Virus record (IMG/VR): IMGVR_UViG_3300035698_012004
Coordinates: 1-50,248 of that record
Length of the DNA: 50,248 bases
Strand: one strand, 5' to 3'
DNA from: a virus
A program made the translations under genes and the position numbers. Positions 14,004 through 21,799 of the stretch are shown here, one piece after another. Every line of letters starts with the position of its first letter. The stretch's first letter is position 1. The notes under the pieces are model-generated. The model saw only the letters and a list, made by a program, of their open reading frames with translations. It searched no databases and was not told the origin of the DNA.

Positions 14004-15653
14004 ATGGGGGTGAAAACTGTAAAACTAATCGGCGGCCCGGGCACGGGCAAGACCAGGGCGCTCTTGAACTTCATGGATGACATTGTCGCCGAAGTCGGCG
14101 ACCCGCGGCTGGTGGGGTTCTCCTCCTACACCCGGGCCGCACGCCGCGAGGCGAGCACCCGGGCTGGCGACCGTTTTAGCCTGCGGCCGGTCGAACTGGA
14201 GCACTCCGGCTGGATCAAGACGCTGCACGCGGCGTGCTACCGGCTGCTCGGCGTGCGCGACCGCCTGCTTACCGATTGCAAGGCGGACCGCGAGTGGCTG
14301 CAAGAGCAGCTTCAGGAATCCGTTCACCTGCCGACCGAGGGCGGGGAACCCTACGCTGAGTCGTTCGCCGTCGCCGGCGAGGCGCAGGATGCCGACCGGG
14401 CGCTAACGATCTGGGACGCTGCCCGCAATCGGCTTGTGCCGCTGGCAACCGTCTGGCGGGAGCGCGACGAGACGGACGACCGGAGCCCGGCGCTGGACTA
14501 CTGCACTCGGGTGGTGAGTCGCTACGAGATGGCCAAGCGGGTTGATGGGCGGGTCGACTTCACCGACTTGATAGCCCAGTTTGCGGGCTACGGCTTCTCG
14601 GTTGAGGAAGGGGCGTACCAGACCGCCCCGCGCGGCGAGCCCCCCAGCGACGTCGAGGCGTGGTTGCTGGACGAGCAGCAAGACTCGTCGGCACTCCAGG
14701 CAGCCGCCACCCAGCGGCTGGTCTCGGGCGAGGATGTGCGGCAGGTCGTGCTCTGTGGCGACCCATTTCAGTCGATTTATGGCTGGGCCGGGGCGGACGC
14801 GAGCCACTTTCTCACCTGGCCGGTTGACGAGACCGTGGTCATGGACCGATCCTACCGGTGTGCGGCCGACATCCTGGCCCTTGGCGAACAACTGATCTCG
14901 GGGTGCTCTGACTACTTCCCAAGGGGGATATCGCCTACCGACACGCGCGGTGAAATATCCGATTCATGGCTCCCTATTATAGGGGGAGAAATCGACCCCC
15001 GCGACGAGTGGCTGATCCTGGCTCGTACCAACTGGCACGCCCGGCGGATCGGGCGCCTGCTGGATACTGCGGCGATCCCATGGACGCCGACTCGGGGGCA
15101 TAAGCGGGGCGGCGGGGGCGTCCAGGTAGCGGCGATCGAAGCGCTACTGTCGATCCAGCACGGTGGCCCGGTCGACGGCTGGCAGTGGCAGCAGATCCTT
15201 AAACAGCAGATCCCGACCGCCCCCTACTTCGAGCGCGGAACCAAGAGCCACTTCAGCAGCATGGAGGGTGCCGCCGAGGTCTACCCGTTCGAGCTGCCCG
15301 GCGACCTGCACGCTATGGGGGCGACGGCGCTATTCCTCGAGGTGGTCTGCTCGGGGCAGTGGACCCACTGGATACCCGGCTCCGATCACTGGATTGCGGC
15401 ACGAGCCCGCTGGGGCGAGGACCTTGTGCGAGAGCCCCGGGTCCGCGTCGGCACGGTACACAGCGCGAAAGGGGCTCAGGCCGACAACGTGGCGATCTTG
15501 ACCTCGATCAGCCGCCCGTGCGCGCTATCAGCTCGCTCGGACGCGGGGCGAGACGAAGAGCAACGGGTCAAGTACGTCGCTACCACGCGGGCGCGCAACC
15601 GACTGCTGATCGTGAAAGAACAGGGTACTGGTTTTCGATGGAGGATGGAATGA
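14004..15653 (+). CDS. UvrD/PcrA-like SF1 DNA helicase
   Basis: A 549-aa superfamily 1 helicase. Motifs: Walker A LIGGPGTGKTRALLNF at the N-terminus; Ia-like GFSSYTRAARREAS; motif II LLDEQQDSS (DExQD form); CGDPFQSIYGWAGAD (motif III, Q-S-I-Y-G-W); motif IV DRSYR; motif V VGTVHSAKGAQADNV; motif VI YVATTRARNRLLIV. It is compact compared with full UvrD (about 720 aa). ATG 13983 is in frame and would add seven residues; ATG 14004 is preferred because GAGGG precedes it by seven bases. Couples to the next gene by ATGA. Confidence 0.9.
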   Translation: MGVKTVKLIGGPGTGKTRALLNFMDDIVAEVGDPRLVGFSSYTRAARREASTRAGDRFSLRPVELEHSGWIKTLHAACYRLLGVRDRLLTDCKADREWLQEQLQESVHLPTEGGEPYAESFAVAGEAQDADRALTIWDAARNRLVPLATVWRERDETDDRSPALDYCTRVVSRYEMAKRVDGRVDFTDLIAQFAGYGFSVEEGAYQTAPRGEPPSDVEAWLLDEQQDSSALQAAATQRLVSGEDVRQVVLCGDPFQSIYGWAGADASHFLTWPVDETVVMDRSYRCAADILALGEQLISGCSDYFPRGISPTDTRGEISDSWLPIIGGEIDPRDEWLILARTNWHARRIGRLLDTAAIPWTPTRGHKRGGGGVQVAAIEALLSIQHGGPVDGWQWQQILKQQIPTAPYFERGTKSHFSSMEGAAEVYPFELPGDLHAMGATALFLEVVCSGQWTHWIPGSDHWIAARARWGEDLVREPRVRVGTVHSAKGAQADNVAILTSISRPCALSARSDAGRDEEQRVKYVATTRARNRLLIVKEQGTGFRWRME

Positions 15654-15829
15654 CTATGTCAAAACACAGTCACTTATGGGAAGTCTGGCGGGTCGTTGAC
15701 GACTCCCTGATTGGCTATATCTGGGCCGAGGAAAAGAGGGCCCGGGAAGCCGAGCAGGCTAGTATCGTCATGGGACAGCCGGTCGAGTACGTCCGGTTTG
15801 ATAAACCTAGAACAAAGGATGGAGGATAG
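15650..15829 (+). CDS. Hypothetical protein, 59 aa
   Basis: Small protein (HLWEVWRVVDDSLIGYIWAE, then a helix AREAEQ). Coupled to the helicase by ATGA overlap with GGAGGATGGA immediately upstream. No family recognised. Confidence 0.65.
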   Translation: MTMSKHSHLWEVWRVVDDSLIGYIWAEEKRAREAEQASIVMGQPVEYVRFDKPRTKDGG

Positions 15830-15833
15830 GGTG

Positions 15834-16091
15834 ATGCAGGTGAAATATATTGCCCCGTACGTCCGCGAGATCGACCCGTTGTCTGATTTGGACTTCGGCG
15901 ATCGGCTCGACTGTGAGCGAGCGCGGTGCGGGTCCCGCGCCGAGTACATCGTCGGTGGGGGTATCCCGCCGGAAGGCAATCGGCGGGGCTACCGCGGCTG
16001 GGCACTGTGCCGGGATCATGCGCTACGGTTTGCGGAGATGCAGAAGATTCCTGAAGGATCGTTGCCGGAGGAGTTGAGGGACAAGCCATGA
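15834..16091 (+). CDS. Hypothetical protein, 85 aa, possible zinc site
   Basis: Contains CERARCGSRAEYIVGG and ALCRDHALRFAE, giving a C-C...C-H arrangement that could bind one zinc. GGAGG at 15821-15825 favours ATG 15834 over the in-frame ATG 15819. Overlaps the nuclease start by ATGA. Confidence 0.65.
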   Translation: MQVKYIAPYVREIDPLSDLDFGDRLDCERARCGSRAEYIVGGGIPPEGNRRGYRGWALCRDHALRFAEMQKIPEGSLPEELRDKP

Positions 16092-16423
16092 AGGAATCCA
16101 CGATCATTCGCACCGTCCTTGACCGGGTGAAGACCCTCCGTCGACTCGGTCACCCCGTCAAGGCGGTCAAGCTCCATGGGTCCAGGTACGTCGAGGCGGG
16201 CACCCCCGACCTGCATATCACGGCGGCGGGCCGCTCAATATGGCTGGAGGCTAAGCGACCGGGAAAGAAGCCGACGCCGCTCCAGCGTCTGCGGCTGCGG
16301 GAATGGGGGGCAGCGGGCGCGGTTACGGGCGTCGTCGAGTCGGTCGACGAGGCGATGGAGATCATTATGGGGGTGTTACGCGAAGCCGCAGACGCGGCGG
16401 GAGGGATGAAGGATGGACAATGA
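16088..16423 (+). CDS. VRR-NUC / Holliday-junction-resolvase-like nuclease
   Basis: A 111-aa PD-(D/E)XK nuclease. The core reads KLHGSRYVEAGTPDLHITAA, then SIWLEAKRPGKKPTPLQ, with catalytic D, E-x-K and downstream Q as in VRR-NUC proteins encoded by many phages. A stand-alone domain of this length is usual. Likely acts on branched or flap DNA during replication or recombination. Confidence 0.85.
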   Translation: MKESTIIRTVLDRVKTLRRLGHPVKAVKLHGSRYVEAGTPDLHITAAGRSIWLEAKRPGKKPTPLQRLRLREWGAAGAVTGVVESVDEAMEIIMGVLREAADAAGGMKDGQ

Positions 16424-16565
16424 CATTCTGAGGGGCCTGGAACGTGGGTGTCGGGAAGCGGGAGAGGTCTTGATACGGAAAGCCGATGAGTACAAACGAC
16501 GGCGATTAGCCCAAGATGCTGCTAGCTTGATGAGGGCAGCCAAAGCCGCAGAAGACTCACAATGA
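16413..16565 (+). CDS. Small helical protein, 50 aa
   Basis: ATG 16413 with GGAGGG upstream, overlapping the nuclease gene end by 11 bases. The product is one charged helix (REAGEVLIRKADEYKRRRLA). Its stop overlaps the next ATG (ATGA). No family recognised. Confidence 0.55.
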   Translation: MDNDILRGLERGCREAGEVLIRKADEYKRRRLAQDAASLMRAAKAAEDSQ

Positions 16566-16906
16566 AAATCACGCGCACGATAGTCGCGACGGTCAAGCGG
16601 ATGCACCGCGGGGGTTGTACCTATCGTGACATCGCCGAACGTACCCGGATCGGCCTCGGGTCGGTTGGGCGGATCGTCCTGGGAAAGTATCGTCCGAAAA
16701 CGCTCCCGCCCGCTACCCGAGTCGAAATCGAGGCCCGCGATGCGCTGGCCAAGAAGATGGGGGACCGGGGTATGGGGCTACCTGACCCGGTCGACCGGTC
16801 GACGGACCTGGACTTGGGGGCCGCTGAGCAGGCTCGGTACATCCGGGAGCGTGAAAAAATCCTGAAAGAACAGCGGTTGCGCGTGTATAATGCCGACGGA
16901 GGCTGA
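16562..16906 (+). CDS. Helix-turn-helix DNA-binding protein
   Basis: A 114-aa protein. Residues 18-40 form a clear HTH (CTYRDIAERTRIGLGSVGRI), followed by a helical C-terminus. Located directly before TerS, it could be a late-gene regulator or a packaging accessory. Separated from TerS by three bases. Confidence 0.7.
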   Translation: MKITRTIVATVKRMHRGGCTYRDIAERTRIGLGSVGRIVLGKYRPKTLPPATRVEIEARDALAKKMGDRGMGLPDPVDRSTDLDLGAAEQARYIREREKILKEQRLRVYNADGG

Positions 16907-16909
16907 CCA

Positions 16910-17437
16910 GTGCCTGACTTCAATCATATTCAACATCCAAAAAAGCGTGCCTACCTCAAGGCGCTGTCCCTTGCGGGTACCCAGACCCATGCGGCGGAGG
17001 CGGCCGGTATCGACCGGACAACAGCTTGGCACTGGACGAAAGAGGAGGGGGAGGCGGCCGACCAGTACCGCGAGGCGCTTGAGGAGGCCCGGGAGGCGGG
17101 CGCCGACTATCTGGAAGCCGAGGCGATTCGCCGGGCGACCTCGGGGGTCCAGCGGCTCAAGTTCCATCAGGGGACCATGATCACGGTGCCCCTGATCGGG
17201 AAGGATGAGAAGCCGCGACTCGACGATAAGGGCGAGGAGATCATGGTCCCCTACGTCGAACATGAGTACAGCGACGTGCTGTTGATTTTCATGCTCAAGG
17301 GCTATCGTCCCGAGAAGTTCAAGGACCGGGCGGCCATCCAGCACGAAGGCAACCTGATCAAGGGCGTCCAGATCATCATGCCGGAGGCCAATAAGGAGCC
17401 GGGGGGAAACGGAAATGGCGACGGCGACGGATCGTAA
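16910..17437 (+). CDS. terS: Terminase small subunit
   Basis: A 175-aa protein with an N-terminal HTH ([20 protein letters not shown], then [11 protein letters not shown]), an acidic helical region, and [20 protein letters not shown], which recurs in small terminases. It recognises phage DNA and hands it to TerL. GTG start with GGAGG eight bases upstream. The C-terminal tail is Gly/Asn/Asp-rich. Identity rests on the HTH, the conserved segment and the position before TerL. Confidence 0.75.
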   Translation: MPDFNHIQHPKKRAYLKALSLAGTQTHAAEAAGIDRTTAWHWTKEEGEAADQYREALEEAREAGADYLEAEAIRRATSGVQRLKFHQGTMITVPLIGKDEKPRLDDKGEEIMVPYVEHEYSDVLLIFMLKGYRPEKFKDRAAIQHEGNLIKGVQIIMPEANKEPGGNGNGDGDGS

Positions 17438-17564
17438 GGTGCCCTACCAGCCTGCCCACTTCGTCCCGCGGCGGGCGCCGCGGGTCGGTCGAAACGACCC
17501 ATGCCCGTGCGGAAGTGGTCAGAAGTTCAAACGCTGCTGTATGCAGCGGGAAAGGCAAGCCTAA
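17415..17564 (+). CDS. SEC-C motif mini-protein, 49 aa
   Basis: The C-terminal half reads [18 protein letters not shown], a canonical SEC-C zinc-binding motif as at the end of SecA. It starts inside the end of terS in another frame and its stop overlaps the next start (TAATG). Too short for the general ORF cut-off but unmistakable. Confidence 0.8.
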   Translation: MATATDRKVPYQPAHFVPRRAPRVGRNDPCPCGSGQKFKRCCMQRERQA

Positions 17565-17833
17565 TGGCTGGACAACCCAACGCTAGCGGCATCCTCCTGC
17601 CCCAGGGGGCCGTGCCGCCCGATCGGGCGATGGCAGCCCAGATGCAAGGGCTGCGGATCACGATCGCGGTCGGGATCATGACGCGACTGGCGGTCGAAGA
17701 GGAGCACAAGGACCCGGGGGCCTTCGCCGATCGGGCCGTCGAGTGCGCCGACGCCCTGTTGCGCCGGCTCTCGGCCGGACCGTTCGCGCTGCCGATCAAG
17801 TGGGAGGAGAGCGGTCAAGAGGTGGAACGATAG
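17564..17833 (+). CDS. Hypothetical protein, 89 aa
   Basis: Helical protein (RITIAVGIMTRLAVEEEH, then DRAVECADALLRRLS). ATG overlaps the SEC-C gene stop; GGGAAAGG lies just upstream. Located between TerS and TerL; a packaging accessory is possible. The following 113-bp gap holds a CCCCTTATATAGGGG palindrome near 17905 and nothing else I can name. Confidence 0.65.
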   Translation: MAGQPNASGILLPQGAVPPDRAMAAQMQGLRITIAVGIMTRLAVEEEHKDPGAFADRAVECADALLRRLSAGPFALPIKWEESGQEVER

Positions 17834-17946
17834 GGCCAAGACACCAGTTTGTTAAGCTGGGCACCACATACGGGGCCTAGCGCTGAAAAATCGGATTCTG
17901 AAGCCCCTTATATAGGGGTGGACCCCCTAACGGGTGGTGAGTCGCC

Positions 17947-20211
17947 TTGAGCTGGCATACTGTTACGGACGACGACATGGTGTCCTTCCGTCCGCACGTC
18001 GGACAAGCGGCCGTGCTGTGCAGCCGCGCCCGCTTCCTGGCGGCGATCGCCGGGACCGGTGGCGGGAAGACGGCCATGGGCCCCCTGTGGCTGCTCACTG
18101 AGATGCAGCGGTATCCGGCCGACCGTTGGATGGTACTGGCTCCGACGTACGGGGTGCTCCAGCGGGAGACGCTGCGGACGTTCCTGCGGATGTTCGACCG
18201 GTTCGGCGGGAACTGGGCTGCCGCCAGCCGGACCTATTCGATCGAGGGGCACGAGATAGTCTTCCTTTCGGCCGACAACCCGGACACGGTCGAGGGCGGC
18301 CAGTACCGTGGGATCTGGCTCGACGAGGCTGGGCAGATGGTCCAGCACATCTGGACCGTGGTTCAGGCCCGCCTCGGTTACAAGATGGGCCGGGCGCTTA
18401 TTACCACCACGCCATACGCCGTCAACTGGCTCAAGAAGCAATTCCTCGACCGGTTCACGAAAGGCGATCCTGACTACTTCGTGCGGACGTGGCGGTCGAT
18501 CGACAACCCGTCGTACCCGCGTGAGGAGTACGAGCGGGCGCGCAGGACGTTGCCCGCGCTGCTGTTCCAGCGGCGATACGAAGGTCGGTTCACCCAGCTT
18601 GAAGGTTGCATCTTCAGCGAGTTCGAGTTTGACTATAACGTGCGGCCCTGCTTCTACGATTCCGCTCTGCCGATCATCGTCGGTTCCGACTTCAATGTGT
18701 CCCCGATGGCCTGGGTGCTTGGCCACCGGCGGGGTGACCGGCTGGAGGTATTCGATGAGATATGGCTCGAGGGTACGACGACTCGCCGGACGCTGGACGT
18801 GCTGCACGGGCGGTATGCGGATCACCGGGGCGGCTGGGAGTTCTATGGCGATGCGTCGTCGGCCAGTCGCAACACGCGGGCGTCTTTATCAGACTACCGG
18901 CAGATTCTCAATGACGAGCGGTTCCAGCGGGCCGGCCGGTCGGTTCACTACCCCCGGGCCAACCCCGCGATCGCCGATCGGTTTGCCGCGACCAACGCCA
19001 TGCTGTGCAGCGCGTCGGGTGCCCGCCGGCTGTTCGTTGATCCGAAGTGCACGCACCTGATCTCCGACCTGGAGACCCGATACTACCGGGTGGGGACCAG
19101 CACTCCGGCCGACTCGGGGGACATCGGCCACATGTGCTTAGTGGCAGGGACCCTTGTGGCAACAGAAGATGGTCCAGTGCCGATTGAGGAAATCTATGCA
19201 GGCCAGAAGGTTTGGACTCGGAGTGGGTTGCGTCAAGTAGTTTGGTCCGGCCTGACGATGCGGGATGCTGAAATTTGGGAGCTGGAAACCGATGCGGGGA
19301 TCGCCCTGCATGGAACTGAAGATCACCCAGTTTGGGTGAAGGGGACTGGATTTGTCCCGCTGTCCGCGGTAGAATTGCATAGCTCACTATATCCGTTACA
19401 CCCGATTGGGGAGAATGTGCTATGCAGGTCGAGATCATTGTCTACAAAGGCGTTGCGTATCGGCGGTATCCGGATGCGAAATCTTCGACACAACGGAGAT
19501 ATTTCACACGCGGTACCGGGAAGCATGAACGCCGGCTCCATCGGCAGGTTTGGATTGACCACTTTGGCCCAATCCCTGATGGTTGCCACATCCATCATAA
19601 GGACGGGAACACGGCCAACAATTCAATCGGTAACCTTGAGTGCCTCGAAAAGTCCGAGCATCTCTCCAGACAGAAGGCTAGCCCGGAACTCAAAACAAAA
19701 CGAAGAGCAATACTCAGGAGAGCGTCTCCCCTTGCGGCCGAGTGGCATCGGTCAGAAGCTGGCCGCGAATGGCATCGGAATCATGCTAGAAATCTTATCA
19801 GGAAGCTACGACGGCGAGTCCTTTATAAGACCTGTAAATGCTGCGGAAAGCAATATCGGGTCCTGCTCGACAAGAAGGGGGACAGGTATTGTTCACGACG
19901 CTGCAAGGCAGCAGCGCGGAGAGCATCGGGAGTCGACAACGAAGTCCGTACGTGTGAATTGTGTGGTGCGGAATTTAGTGTCAACAAATACGCCAAAAAG
20001 CGGTATTGCTCCCGTGCGTGTAACGCGCGTGCAGGCTGGCAAAAAAAGAAAGCCGACGTATAGCCTCCAGGTTGTCGGCGCGCATGAGTTCTTTGCCAAC
20101 GGCGTGCTTGTGTCGAACACCGACGCGCTCGGCTACATAATTCACAGGCTCTGGCCGATCGGCATCCGGTTGCCGGAAGCTGATCGGAGAAACGTGGTGG
20201 TGATTGGATGA
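17947..20211 (+). CDS. terL: Terminase large subunit with embedded intein
   Basis: 754 codons. The extein (426 aa) is a standard packaging motor/nuclease: Walker A AGTGGGKT (residues 35-42), Walker B GIWLDEAG (D126, E127), nuclease Asp in VGSDFN (D248), GDAS further on, and the final nuclease motif HMTDALGY. An intein occupies residues 397-724, splitting HM from TDALGY, so the third catalytic Asp joins the active site only after splicing. TTG start at 17947; an ATG lies ten codons in. The reading frame stays open across the intein even though most of its middle encodes another protein in a different frame. Confidence 0.92.
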   Translation: MSWHTVTDDDMVSFRPHVGQAAVLCSRARFLAAIAGTGGGKTAMGPLWLLTEMQRYPADRWMVLAPTYGVLQRETLRTFLRMFDRFGGNWAAASRTYSIEGHEIVFLSADNPDTVEGGQYRGIWLDEAGQMVQHIWTVVQARLGYKMGRALITTTPYAVNWLKKQFLDRFTKGDPDYFVRTWRSIDNPSYPREEYERARRTLPALLFQRRYEGRFTQLEGCIFSEFEFDYNVRPCFYDSALPIIVGSDFNVSPMAWVLGHRRGDRLEVFDEIWLEGTTTRRTLDVLHGRYADHRGGWEFYGDASSASRNTRASLSDYRQILNDERFQRAGRSVHYPRANPAIADRFAATNAMLCSASGARRLFVDPKCTHLISDLETRYYRVGTSTPADSGDIGHMCLVAGTLVATEDGPVPIEEIYAGQKVWTRSGLRQVVWSGLTMRDAEIWELETDAGIALHGTEDHPVWVKGTGFVPLSAVELHSSLYPLHPIGENVLCRSRSLSTKALRIGGIRMRNLRHNGDISHAVPGSMNAGSIGRFGLTTLAQSLMVATSIIRTGTRPTIQSVTLSASKSPSISPDRRLARNSKQNEEQYSGERLPLRPSGIGQKLAANGIGIMLEILSGSYDGESFIRPVNAAESNIGSCSTRRGTGIVHDAARQQRGEHRESTTKSVRVNCVVRNLVSTNTPKSGIAPVRVTRVQAGKKRKPTYSLQVVGAHEFFANGVLVSNTDALGYIIHRLWPIGIRLPEADRRNVVVIG
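19135..20118 (+). other. Intein in TerL (328 codons)
   Basis: N-terminal splicing block: Cys1 in CLVAGTLVATEDGPVPIEEI, then block B ALHGTEDHPVWV. C-terminal blocks: YSLQVVGAHEFFANGVLVSN, with terminal Asn and Thr as the +1 extein residue. The penultimate residue is Ser rather than the usual His. The ~200 codons between the splicing blocks do not form an in-frame endonuclease; in this frame they are a shadow of the HNH gene at 19422. Confidence 0.9.
19422..20063 (+). CDS. HNH homing endonuclease nested out-of-frame in the intein
   Basis: A 213-aa protein in a different frame from terL. HNH region: ERRLHRQVWIDHFGPIPDGC, then HIHHKDGNTANNSIGNLECL (residues 36-75), followed by EWHRSEAGREWHRNHARN, a zinc pair CKCCGKQY...RYCSRRC and a second CELCGAEF...RYCSRAC. 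This is the complete architecture of a phage homing endonuclease. GGGGAG at 19408-19413 lies eight bases before ATG 19422, so it has its own translation start. The gene ends just inside the C-terminal splicing domain. Its product would cut intein-less terL alleles. Confidence 0.9.
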   Translation: MQVEIIVYKGVAYRRYPDAKSSTQRRYFTRGTGKHERRLHRQVWIDHFGPIPDGCHIHHKDGNTANNSIGNLECLEKSEHLSRQKASPELKTKRRAILRRASPLAAEWHRSEAGREWHRNHARNLIRKLRRRVLYKTCKCCGKQYRVLLDKKGDRYCSRRCKAAARRASGVDNEVRTCELCGAEFSVNKYAKKRYCSRACNARAGWQKKKADV

Positions 20212-21548
20212 CCGATAAACCCGACCTCGGCGAACAGACCGGTCCCCAGACGGCCGTTGCCTACACCACTTGGCCGACCGGCGGCGCTCCCGGCACGGTC
20301 TACTTGCAGACAACCCGTCCGGCGACGTACGCGGCCTACCGAACGATCCGCCGGGACCCGACAGTGTCCCTGGCCCGCGAGGTCCTGGCGGCGGTGCTCC
20401 TGACCGGCGGGTGGTCCGTCGAGCCGGCCGAGGGGGAAGAGCCGCCTGACGAGTGGCTTGACCTGATCAAGGGCGACGTGCTGCCGTTGCGTGATGCCGT
20501 GATCGAGCGGGCGCTGTACGGGTCGATTGACTTCGGCTGGCAGGGCTGGGAGAAGGTCTACGAGCTCGACGGTAATCGCGTCCACCTGGCGAAGCTGAAG
20601 CCGCTGCTTCACGACTTGACCACGATCCTCGTCGTGAAGGACACCGGGGCGTTCGCCGGTTTCGAGCAGTCGCGGGACTCCCTCGTTCTCGGTTCCGAGA
20701 AGTCCCTGCTCATGTCTCACCATGCCGAGGGCACCAACTGGTACGGCGAGGCCCAACTGGAGACGATTCGGGGCATCTACAATCAGTGGAATGAAGCAAA
20801 CAAGGTGGCGGCCCGCTACGATGCGAAGCAGGCGGGAATCCGCATGGTGGTCAAGTACCCGCCGGGGAGCTCCATGGTTGACGGAGTCGAGACGTCGAAC
20901 GCTGTTCTCGCACAGACGCTCCTAAAGACGCTTCAGACCAGCGGCGGGCTGTGCGTGCCTACGGTGCATGTCGATACCGGCGAGGGTGAGATCCAGGAGT
21001 GGCAATGCTGGTCTTTCAACACGATTGGCGACACGAGCCCAAAGCAGTACAGCTTTATCGCCCGGCTCAAGTACCTTGACAGCCTGAAGCTACGCGGCAT
21101 GTTCTTCCCTGAGCGGGCGTTGACCGAAGGTCAGTTCGGGACGAAGGCCGAGGCGGTCGCCCACGCCAACTGGACGCTGGCGATCATGGAGAAGCTGGAT
21201 CGGCAATACACTCAGTACGTCACCCACTACGTGGTCGACGCGCTGCTGCTGCTCAACTTCGGCGAGGCGGCCCGGGGCAAAGTTCGTCTGGTGGCCTCGC
21301 CGCTGGAAGACGAGGCGCTGGGCTACCTGCGGTTGCTCTACACGGCGATCGTGTCGCAACCGGCCGGCGGGATCGAGGAGTACGGGCGGATCGACGTAGA
21401 CGCGCTCCGCGACCGGGTACAGGTGCCGAGCCGGCCGGAAGACGAGATCGAGGAGCCGGGGGCGGTACGCCTGCCGAAGGCGGAGGAGCCGGCGGAGGGA
21501 TTGGAGCCGGAGCAATTCGAGGGGGCGTTGACGAGGGGGATGGGATGA
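20208..21548 (+). CDS. Portal protein (DUF935-like)
   Basis: A 446-aa protein directly after TerL (ATGA overlap). Contains DPTVSLAREVLAAVLLTGGW, ALYGSIDFGWQGWEKVYEL and FFPERALTEGQFGTKAEAVA, as in Mu gp29-type/DUF935 portals that form the dodecameric DNA entry channel. The C-terminus is acidic and disordered. Confidence 0.85.
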   Translation: MTDKPDLGEQTGPQTAVAYTTWPTGGAPGTVYLQTTRPATYAAYRTIRRDPTVSLAREVLAAVLLTGGWSVEPAEGEEPPDEWLDLIKGDVLPLRDAVIERALYGSIDFGWQGWEKVYELDGNRVHLAKLKPLLHDLTTILVVKDTGAFAGFEQSRDSLVLGSEKSLLMSHHAEGTNWYGEAQLETIRGIYNQWNEANKVAARYDAKQAGIRMVVKYPPGSSMVDGVETSNAVLAQTLLKTLQTSGGLCVPTVHVDTGEGEIQEWQCWSFNTIGDTSPKQYSFIARLKYLDSLKLRGMFFPERALTEGQFGTKAEAVAHANWTLAIMEKLDRQYTQYVTHYVVDALLLLNFGEAARGKVRLVASPLEDEALGYLRLLYTAIVSQPAGGIEEYGRIDVDALRDRVQVPSRPEDEIEEPGAVRLPKAEEPAEGLEPEQFEGALTRGMG

Positions 21549-21799
21549 TGCGCGGAGATTCAGAAACCGGTGGCGTGGCCTTGGGTTTTGTCGTGGCACG
21601 GTATGGAGAGAATCGCGGATTTGGGGGACGAATTGTGCGTTATCCGAAGGACGCTTGGCCGCGGTATTTTCAGGAATTGGGTCTTCCTGATACTCCGCGT
21701 CTACGTAGGGAGTGCAGGGCGAACGGCCTCCGCGTCTGGCGTGTTCGTTCGGAATTATGGATCAAGGTTTCAGGGGGCTGTGATCGATGCCCCTCGTAA
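21545..21799 (+). CDS. Hypothetical protein, 84 aa
   Basis: Small basic protein (RIVRYPKDAWPRYFQELGLP, then VWRVRSELWIKV). ATG overlaps the portal stop; an ATG at 21548 is the alternative. Overlaps the MuF start by 13 bases. No family recognised. Confidence 0.6.
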   Translation: MMRGDSETGGVALGFVVARYGENRGFGGRIVRYPKDAWPRYFQELGLPDTPRLRRECRANGLRVWRVRSELWIKVSGGCDRCPS

